Positions 56,090 to 64,000 of a stretch of 64,000 bases of DNA are shown piece by piece. The stretch covers positions 124,001 through 188,000 of the forward strand of contig JAVLUZ010000713.1 in NCBI GenBank assembly GCA_036768485.1, given 5' to 3'. The DNA comes from Mermis nigrescens. Taxonomy: Eukaryota > Nematoda > Enoplea > Mermithida > Mermithidae. The notes beneath the pieces are model-generated. The model had not been told where the DNA came from. It did no database searches and was given only the letters and a program-made list of their open reading frames with translations. Position numbers and translations under genes: made by a program. Positions within the stretch are counted from its first letter, which is position 1. Each line of letters begins with the position of its first letter.

Positions 56090-58200
56090 TCCTGTAAACA
56101 AATATGCTTCCAAAACTTTCTAGAGCTAAACTTAATTTACATTTTAAACTTTACACAAGAGTGTAAAGAATTTTAGTGGGATTAATAATTCCGATATTGC
56201 TCTGATACAACGATCAGCATTTATTAAGAAATGAAACCTGTATAATGTTCTAAGAACAAATAAACCTTAGGTGTTAATAACTTTACACTACTCTTCATGC
56301 GCCCCTAGCAGACGTATCACATCTGTTTCCATATATATTTTACGACTTTAGGGAAAAAATAAGTTACCGTGAGGCTCTAGAATGGAGCTTATTATATAGT
56401 GTAAACTTTACACTATCAACGAGTGTAAAGAAGATTTTAGTCGGATTTATAAATTCGATATTACTCGGATATTCGATCATCATTCATGAAAAAATTGCGT
56501 CTCCATAACGGTTTAAGGACAAATAGACACAGATTTAAACCACTTTACATCACTCTTGAGTGTAAACAAAGGCGCTCAGCTGACGTCCCTCATTTGATTA
56601 CATGTAAATTTTCAGATTTCGGCAAAAAATTCAGGTTTTCGCAAAGCTCTAGAACGAAGATTAATTAGCAGTGTCAACTTTACACAGCCACCGAGTGTAA
56701 AGTGGATTCTAGTCGGATTTGTAAATCTGATATTACTCGGATATTATGATCAACATTTATCACTACAATGGTCTGAGGACAAATAAACATTAGGTGTAAA
56801 CTACTTTACACCACCGTTGAGCATAAACAAACGCGCCTACCTGACGTCTCACATTTGATTTTCTGAAAATTTCTAGACTCCAGGAAAAAATTAGGTTCCT
56901 GGAATGCTCAAAAACGAAGATAAATACGTATGTAGTGTAAACTTTATGTTAACACCTAGTACAAAGAAGATTTTGGTCAGATTCGTAATTTTGATATTGT
57001 TCCGATATTACGATTAATGTTTATGAAAAAAATTAAGTCTGCATAATGTTCTATGGGCAAACTAACAATAGGTGTAAACCACTTTACAACACTGTAATGT
57101 GTAAACATATGCGCCTGACTGGCATATCAAACTTGTTTCCTGGTCCATTTCTAGACTTGATAATCGTGTCCCTGACTCATAACCGGAGAAGCAGGCAGAA
57201 AAAACAAGACAGAAACGCATTTTAAACACCAAATTTTTTGACTTTGCACTCGCTAAATATTAATGTATAGACAATTTGCTTTGACATGCACCCGATATAA
57301 AGCACTTTATTTTTGTTCTATTGGACTCGTCCCGACTTCTGGACGGAGAAAGTGGCGAACAAAAAATTCAACAAAAACGTATTTTCCATCATTTAGAACA
57401 CTGTAAACTTTAAAATTCCGTACCGAACTCCCCATTGAGTTTAAAGAAATTCGGATTGGTACAATTTGTAGCTCTTAAATTGTAGTACATTCCTGTGTGC
57501 CGAAATTCCCTGGCAAAAATTATTTGGTATGATTTATTATTCAAAATTCGGAAAAAAACGTGTTTTTTCGCCAATTTTTTAAGTCTGATTTCGAACTTTA
57601 CACTCCCATGAATAACTCAATATTGCGTTTTTTTAAATGCGATTTGCTGCGATGTGTAGCCTCTGAGAGGCACTTTATTACTGCTGTATTCAATTTACCC
57701 TGACTCATGAGCGAAAAAATTTGGCAGAGAAATCTCGATTAAAATCCGTTTTTTTACACCATCCACTAGAGTGTAAACTTTAAACCCCAGGATCTAACTC
57801 ACCATAGAGCGTAGAAGACTTTGCTTATATGCAGAATGTAGCCCTTGATCCGCTCTACATTTCTGTCAGAAAACATTTTAAAAAACTCATAACCGGAGTT
57901 AGTATCAGACATAAGCAGGTTGAAAACTCGACCAAAAAGTGCTTTTTCACCCCCAGATTTTCGCACTCTTTACGCTGCCATTCGAGAACTAATGCGAATT
58001 TCATAAAAACAAAAAAATTGTGTTCTGGAGAATTCACTCTCTATAATTCTATGCTGTTTAATTGTTCGAGTCATAGATACTAAGTTGTCCACATGCCGCA
58101 GTGAAAGAGTCCCAAAATTTGTCCATTGTTATAACGTTACACAAAAACTTTACACCTTCTTTACACAGCCAGTTTTGAGTTTCAAGAAAAACAAAAAACA
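56090..58200. repeat. Diverged tandem family with GTGTAAA/TTTACAC motifs (part 2)
   Basis: Units of roughly 260-290 bp repeat at about 56150, 56400, 56680 and 56940. Each has GTGTAAACTTTACACTRnnn, GAGTGTAAAGAAGATTTTAG TCGGATT, a GATATTACTCGGATATT block and a CTAGAACGAAGAT-like block. From 57200 on, the orientation and sub-blocks change (CCCGACTTCTGGACGGAGAA AGTGGCGAACA). Confidence 0.7.
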
Positions 58201-58334
58201 CGGGCAGCGAATTTTTTCATTATCTTTCTTTTAAAAAACCGCACCTTCCAGAAGTGTCTTGTTATAGCTGTAGGGGGTGCACAGGTGTTAGGGGTACCCA
58301 AGTATATTATAGGTACGCGCTAACGCGCTACCTA

Positions 58335-58337
<3 letters not shown>

Positions 58338-58411
<74 letters not shown>
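58338..58411. repeat. (TA)n microsatellite
   Basis: About 74 bp of TA ending exactly at the mariner-like left end. Ile-Tyr frames through it are artefacts. Confidence 0.95.
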
Positions 58412-58414
<3 letters not shown>

Positions 58415-59390
58415 GATGGGGCAAAAACTGGTACCATATTCTCGCTAACATGTTTAATGGCAAATGCAACAGAAACAAACAGAGGGCATAACACTTGAAG
58501 GAGAATTCATTTCTGAACAAAATGCTCAATAAATCTAACAAAATGACTTTTTTAATCGGTGTCACACGAAATAATTTTCACAATGTTCTTCAGAAGCTAG
58601 AGTGACTAATTGCAACCGTACGCGAAACTCGTCAATAGCAGATGCTATCTTGTGATATTTGTTCCAACAACGTTTTATGCGTCGTTTTACGCCCTTAAGG
58701 TCCCTGGTGGGCTTCTCATAAACCATTTGCTGCAAAGCGCCCCAATCGTAATAATCCATCACAATTAAATCAGGCGAACAGGGGGGTCAATCGCCAGGTT
58801 GTAGAAAATTTGCAAGATTTTCTCGCATCCAAGAAATGGTAGCTCTCGATAAATGACCGGTTGCGTAGTATGTAAATTAATTTCTTGTAAAGGAACGCGT
58901 CTAAAGACGTTAACCTTGTCCTCCTTCAAAGTACGACCCAGAGAACGTCGAGAAATGTTCAATTTCCTGCTGATTTTCCATTGCAAAAGATGCAGACCAA
59001 CTGTATTTTTAGGACTTTTAATTGCTTTTTTAACTATGCGAATGTTCTTAAGTATTCTTGCAGATCTTGGGCGACCGCTGCATTTAACACGATCGGCCGA
59101 ACCGGTTTTATGAATGTTTTCCACCAATTTTCTAATAGCAGAATAAGTCCAAGAAGGTTGTTTGAATCGGGCGAAAATTCGTTTCGCCCTCTAGCCCTTG
59201 TTGAGCAACTTCAAAACAAAACTTCGCAAATTTGGCCATAACTTTCTCATAACTCAAGCAATGCCGATGAAATTTAAGATACAGACATACGAACTGCTCA
59301 ACTACATGTTTTGTAAACAAGAAGTTCGGGAGATTGTTCAAAGTGAAAGTATTGTGTAATTATTTAGGCGCCAGTTTTTTTGCCCCACTC
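58412..59390 (-). mobile_element. Mariner/Tc1-like element, internally deleted (979 bp)
   Basis: The left end CAGGATGGGGCAAAAACTGG TACC (58412) pairs with the reverse complement of the right end GGCGCCAGTTTTTTTGCCCC ACTC (59367-59390). TA flanks both sides (58410-58411 and 59391-59392). The left TA is the edge of a (TA)n tract. It carries transposase pieces on the minus strand. Confidence 0.8.
58562..59341 (-). pseudogene. Tc1/mariner transposase remnant (minus strand)
   Basis: Read on the minus strand, the order is a leader region (59341-59132), then the DNA-binding part in 59127-58765, with HKTGSADRVKCSGRPRSARI, KAIKSPKNTVG and ISRRSLGRTLKED. This is the GRPR AT-hook-like linker between helix-turn-helix subdomains. 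The next frame (58800-58562) holds PPCSPDLIVMDYYDWGAL, the SPDLxPxDYxxWG motif with the third catalytic Asp, and a C-terminal helix. The stretch with the first two catalytic acidic residues is missing between them. It cannot encode an active enzyme. Confidence 0.75.
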
Positions 59391-59434
59391 TAGCGCGTCA
59401 GCGCGTACCTATAATATACTTGGGTACCCCCAAT

Positions 59435-61260
59435 ATATGTCCCTCCCTCATAACTATAACGGCACACATCTGAGGGGTGCGGTTTTTCTTAAAGGTAGAT
59501 AATAAAAAAACTTTGTGCCCCCATTTTTTTCTTGTTTACACTCAATACCGAGCGCGTCGTGAGTGTGTAAAGTTTACACCAAAAATTCAAATGATTTGCG
59601 GAGGGCCAATTTTTTTAAAATGTTTTCCCTAATTAGTAGGTTACGAATATGGTCTTAAAATTTCTTAACACTCATCGGTTGTTGCACAGGAGTGTAAACT
59701 AGACGGTTTTTTACCGTTCTCGTGTGCAAGAGCATAGCTAACTCAGTTTTACATTCTATGCAGTCTTACTGGTTTCAAAAGGTAGACGGTTTAAAAATCT
59801 AGGAAGGGCTTTTTTAAATTTTTCTTAAAAAGTAATATTTTCGAATTTAGAGGCGGCTTATTGTAAAGAGGCTGGGATAAAAAAATATTTTTTCCCTGCC
59901 ATATTCTCAATTTGGTAGACAGAACGTGGTAACTACGTTTAAAATGTGCCTCGTCTTAAGCGCTACACGTCAAAACTTATTTTGTTTCTTTACAATCAAT
60001 ATTGCGTTATTAGTGCAAGTGTAAACTTTACACTGAAAAAATTTTTTCCGCCCAGAGTGTCGCGGATGATGATTATTTTTAAATGTTTTCCCTGATTAGT
60101 AGGTTACGAATCTGGTCTTAAAATTTCTTTACACTCATTGGTTGTTGCACAAGAGTGTAAACTAGACGGTTTTTTACAGTTTTCATGTGGCCAAGCATAT
60201 CTAACTCAGTTTTACATTCTATGCAGTCTGATTGGTTTCAAAAAGGTAGACGGTTATAAAATCTAGGGGAAACTTTTATTATTTTTCTTAAAAAGTAATA
60301 TTTTCGAAATAAGAGGCGGTTTATTGTAAAGAGTCTGAGACAAAAAATACTTTTTCCCTGCCATATTCTCCACTTAGTAGAAAGAACGTGGTAACTACCT
60401 TTAAAATCTGCCTCGTTTTAAGCGCTACACGTCAAAATTTATTTTATTTCTTTACAATCAATATTGCGTTATTAGTGCAGGTGTAAACTTTACACTGAAA
60501 AAATTTTTTCCGCCCAGAGCGTCGTGGATGATGAATTTTTTTAAATGTTCTCTGTGAGGTCGGAATAACGAATCTGACCTTCAAACTATTCTACAATCAA
60601 TACACAGTACCTGGGGTTTAAACTTTACACTCTAGTGGATGAGTAAAAAAACAGATTCTGTCCAAGATTTCTAAGCTAACTTTTCCGCTTATGAATTAAG
60701 ATAATTTAAATTAATGAAAATAAAGTAACTTTTAGGGCTACACGTCAAAGCAAACCGCGTTCAAAAACACGTAATATAGAGTTGTTTATGGGGGTGTAAA
60801 GTTCGAAATCTGAGGTGTAAAATGGGCGAAAAAAAGGTTTTTTCGTATTTAATTGGTAAGTCATATCAAATATTTTGCGAAACATAAGTTTTGCACATAC
60901 GAACGTACTACAATCAAAGGGCTACAAGCTGGCCTAAACCGAATTTATTTACACTCAATTCGGTTCAGATTTTTAAAGTTTACAATGTGGTGGACAGTAA
61001 AAAATACGTGTTTGTCCATATTTTAGTCCGTCACCCCTAAAAAGTACTTTATTTTTATCCTATTCGACCTCTCCCGACTTCTGAACAGAGAAAGTGGCGA
61101 ACAAAAATATGCACAAACACGTATTTTTCACTGTCCACCACATTGTAAACTTTAAAAATCTGAACCTAGCGCCCCATTGAGTGAAAATAAATTCGGTTTG
61201 GGCCGGTTTGTAGCCCTTTGATTGTAGTACGTTTGTATGTGCCAAACTTATGTTTGTAAA
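59435..61260. repeat. GTGTAAA/TTTACAC family (part 3) with 462-bp direct duplication
   Basis: TGTTTTCCCTAATTAGTAGG at 59621 recurs at 60084 (TGTTTTCCCTGATTAGTAGG) and more weakly at about 60546, giving a period of 462-463 bp. Within each unit are GTGTAAACTAGACGGTTTTT, AAAAGTAATATTTTCGAA and ATCAATATTGCGTTATTAGT GCA. At 60895-61245 the sequence folds back on itself: ACATACGAACGTACTACAAT pairs with the segment ending about 61245, and TTTAAAGTTTACAATGTGGT pairs with ACCACATTGTAAACTTTAAA at 61136. Confidence 0.75.
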
Positions 61261-61479
61261 CTTTACACTGAAAAAATTTTTTGGGAAAAAAATCAGTTTG
61301 GGTTTTTTTGAAACAGATGAAAAAAAACCGATTGATTGCCCCATATGTACATGCTTGTGCTCATTTTCCATATGCACGTACACGACCGTTAAGCCCAACG
61401 CTTAAGTGAGTCGCCCGGACCACCTCCCCATGAAAATTATCATATTTTTCATTCCATTCCCACACATATTTTCAATCAA

Positions 61480-62130
61480 AATCCGGGATAGGAAAATGGG
61501 CACTCGGGCTTAATGCGACTTGAGTATGCATAGGTATATGTGTTATCATATCTTACGTGTGTTAAAAGATCATATGTGTGTGTCTCATATTTGTGCCTGT
61601 CTCGTTTGTACATACCTTTACCGTAAGCTTTTGCCCATAGGCCTATTGTCGTATTCATAGATCCTTTTCATATCTCTTGGTTCGTGTTGTTACGCCTCTT
61701 TTTTTCCACGTCAGTTAAAACTGCATGTGAGCGCAGCTTTGACGGCACTTTATGATTTTACATTTTACAATTAGTTTTTGAGCCTGAGAGCCTCTCCGCC
61801 AGCTTCCGCGCTTAGCGTATCTTTTTTCTATCCGTCGCCGTACGTGAGCAAACTCCGTACATGCCTTTTTATCTGCTTGGCTGCAGAACTCGTCTAATTG
61901 TTTTCCTGCTAGTGTGCACGCTTCTTTTCGCCGTAAGCTTTGTTTTTAATCATTCGTGTTTGTGCCAATTGGCATCAGTTGTATGCCTTTGGCAGGGCTT
62001 TGTGCCCTTGTTTAATTACATTGTTTGAATTTACCCAATATCGTAACACGACGGTCGGAGCATGTATCCTCCATGCTGTCGCTTCTTAATTGCTTCATAA
62101 TTTTTCTGTCCAAAAATATTGTAAAAATTA
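61480..62130. other. Unassigned, less AT-rich stretch
   Basis: A stretch with AGCTTCCGCGCTTAGCGTAT and ATCCGTCGCCGTACGTGAGC near 61800. Composition differs from its neighbours, but no gene or RNA was recognised. Confidence 0.35.
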
Positions 62131-62329
62131 ATTATTTAATCAACGATGCTGGGCTCGTTTCACTAGGTGCGTGCTTAGAGGGCCGGGCTACCTTGAATAG
62201 GCCGGGCCGCTTACCCCCGAATCGCGGGCTGGTGATCGACCTCCTAAAAAGGGCGAGAACCCCGTGTGAGCGCAAAAGCTTGAGATTTGGAATAAGTAAG
62301 TGAAGTGAACGTAGCTTGAGTCTACGTTT

Positions 62330-62710
62330 ACACATCTGATATTTGTTTGTCCTTGGGCCATTGTGGAGACTTAATTTTTTCATAAATGTTAATCGTAATA
62401 TCAGAATTACGAATCCGACTGAAATTCTCTTTAAACTCTGTGGTTGTGTAAAGTTTACACTGCATATTCAATCTTGTTCTAGAGCCTTGCAGAAGCTTAA
62501 TTTTTTTCAAAATGATCTACGTAAAATCTGAATTGAGAATCTGACTGATAGTTTTCTCTACACCTAGTAGTTGTGTGAAGTTTGCACTAATCATTTGTTT
62601 TTAAAATGTAGATAATACTACAAATTTATTTTACTCCCAAATCTGAGCGTTAGTGTTCCTTACACTTGATATTTGCGTAAAGTTAATGCTGAAAAGCCTT
62701 GATCTGTTAA
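62330..62710. repeat. GTGTAAA/TTTACAC family (part 4)
   Basis: The block GAATCCGACTGAAATTCTCT, ACTCTGTGGTTGTGTAAAGT TTACACT, TCTAGAGCCTTGCAGAAGCT and CTAGTAGTTGTGTGAAGTTT parallels 48405-48620 closely. Confidence 0.7.
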
Positions 62711-62867
62711 AATAATGTAAGGTTTTCTTGTTTGAAAAGGACAATGCTGATGTTAAGAACAGTATTGTTTTCCGTGTTCTTGGAATGCTGACATTATTGT
62801 GGCATCTTACTGTATCTGTTTACTGACTGGTGTACTCAAATCATACTAATTAAAATTGGGGTACTAG

Positions 62868-63545
62868 CAAAGAAAAATGCTCTGATGGAACAAAAAAGAT
62901 GAATATACTTAGAATTGTGGATTATTAAGGATGTAAAAGGAGGGGACTAGAAAAAATCTACCTAAAGTCGTAAAATCTGCTAAAAATCAGACTTTCTCTA
63001 AGCAACGCTAAAAATCGATGTATATTCTGCGGCCGACAGATTAAAATAAATATTTAAGCATAAAAATGATTGAAAAAGCAGCACATTAGCTATGCAGTAG
63101 CTATGCGAAATGATATTGAGTAAACTAACAGTCTTCTAAGCTAATTGAATGAAATAGCAAACATCGAAGACAATTGGAGACATGGTTGGTTTAAAACAGT
63201 AGGAAACGCGTAAGTTGACTTCAAACAAACTAAATGTAGATACACTAGCATGCCCGAAACGATTGTGTGCACTAATCAATCGGCCCCTGCTTTGCTTGCT
63301 ATAATGCTCATAACAAAATAAAACAACTTTAAATACAATACATCTTAGTTTCCTATCAATCAGGTGCCAGCAATTTAAAAAAGTAACCTTGATAGATTTC
63401 GTACACTCTTATCTGAAACTTCGAACATTATTAAAAAAGGACACTTTTTTAGAGGCCGCTGAATATACTTCGATTTTTAGCGTTGCTTAGAGAAAATCTG
63501 ATTTTTAGCACATTTTGTCGACTTTAGGTAGATTTTTCCTGGTAT
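62868..63545. mobile_element. Family A inverted-repeat element
   Basis: The left arm GTACTAGCAAAGAAAAATGC TCTGATGG, GGATGTAAAAGGAGGGGACT and CAGACTTTCTCTAAGCAACG (62870-63030) pairs with the right arm AATATACTTCGATTTTTAGC GTTGCTTAGAGAAAATCTG and TAGGTAGATTTTTCC (63460-63540). The right arm is truncated and lacks the outermost 100 bp. The interior (63080-63240) is homologous to the interior of the 55077 element. Confidence 0.75.
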
Positions 63546-63647
63546 AATACATACACAATGCAAGTATAAATTGCAAAGTACCTAATGACATTCGCTACAA
63601 CACTGACAAAGATAGGAATAACTACTATTTTTTGTTAACAAAAAGTT

Positions 63648-64000
63648 GGGTACTAGCAAGAAAAAATGCTCCGATGGAACAAAAAAGGTAGAATATACTT
63701 GGAACAAAGAATTATCAAGGACGTAAAAGGAGGGGACTAGAAAATGCTCCTATCTACAAATGTCACAAAATTTGCTAAAACTCAGAAATTTCCTAAACAA
63801 AGAAAAAATGAAAGTAAGTAAATCAAAGAAAAAACCTACCTGTGCCTAAAACTGCAAGATCTGCTAAAAATCAGACTTTTTCTAAGCAACGCAAAAATCG
63901 AAGTATATTCTGCGGCCTGCAGAAAAAAGCAGCATACTGTCGAACAAAGATAAAACATTGGGCTAGATAACTGAACCACTCACTCTGCAAAAGCAGATAT
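63648..64000 (+). repeat. Family A left arm, running off the window
   Basis: GTACTAGCAAGAAAAAATGC TCCGATGG, ATATACTTGG, AAAGGAGGGGACTAGAAAA and CAGACTTTTTCTAAGCAACG CAAAAATCGAAGTATATTCT. An internal duplication of the ATCTGCTAAAAATCAGA block occurs at 63765 and 63850. The right arm, if present, lies outside the window. Confidence 0.7.

Larger units (their letters stand above)
58290..59431. mobile_element. Palindromic MITE interrupted by the mariner-like element
   Basis: GGGGTACCCAAGTATATTAT AGGTACGCGCTAACGCGCTA (58291-58330) is the reverse complement of 59391-59430, with one mismatch. Between them lie only a (TA)n tract and the mariner-like insertion. Without that insertion, the unit would be a short palindrome with a (TA)n centre of about 160 bp. 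Confidence 0.75.

Noticed and set aside
62140..62310. tRNA or small RNA gene in a GC-richer patch
   Set aside because: No cloverleaf with consistent stems or A/B boxes could be drawn by eye; composition alone is not evidence.

Overview
This looks like intergenic and intronic DNA from an AT-rich metazoan nuclear genome. There are no bacterial-style operons and no long uninterrupted ORFs. The recognisable coding sequence is spliced, with GT-AG junctions in compatible phases, and the rest is dominated by layered mobile-element debris. A pickpocket-like DEG/ENaC channel of about 510 residues plus remains of Polinton, Tc1/mariner, hAT-like and piggyBac-like elements points to an arthropod. That assignment is inference; the species cannot be named from the sequence.

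The one convincing host gene is a DEG/ENaC cation-channel subunit on the + strand, about 21.8-44.35 kb, in seven exons: 21840-21968, 25072-25407, 26558-26728, 28288-28539, 31727-about 32089, 42733-42863 and 44195-44347. They carry, in order, the cytoplasmic His-Gly motif, TM1 with the FPxLxVC motif, the extracellular palm/finger region, the Cys-rich thumb, the pre-TM2 strand, and the GLWMGIS selectivity filter with TM2. Exon 4 needs a net frame change near 28405-28440, so the copy is either broken or has a sequence error there.

Layout. 0-9.4 kb: diverged interspersed repeats, a piggyBac-like MITE (5419-5839) and a segmental duplication (5.13/8.0 kb). 9.4-12.4 kb: mostly unassigned, with a 40-codon signal-peptide-like ORF at 11097. 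12.4-15.2 kb: a decayed Polinton/Maverick segment with a minor-virion-like gene and an integrase with a chromodomain-like tail, both frameshifted. 15.8-16.7 kb: a TIR element. 17.93-19.49 kb: a foldback element with tandem-repeat arms. 20.5-21.0 kb: a short TIR element. 21.8-44.35 kb: the channel gene. Its fifth intron holds a foldback element of about 8.9 kb (33531-42455) that contains a Tc1-like element (37084-40234), which itself contains a hAT-like element (38239-40037). 45-53 kb: interspersed repeats, a MITE, a GTGTAAA-rich diverged tandem family and a third tandem-arm foldback (50.73-51.50 kb). 53-64 kb: inverted-repeat elements of one family, a repeat with an internal 51-bp-type array, (TA)n tracts, a 0.98-kb mariner-like remnant nested in a palindromic MITE, and long arrays of the GTGTAAA family.

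The most distinctive feature is the recurrence of foldback elements whose inverted arms are built from short tandem repeats (three unrelated-looking repeat units in one window). The largest is framed by 33-bp direct repeats and serves as a landing site for two further transposons inside a channel-gene intron.
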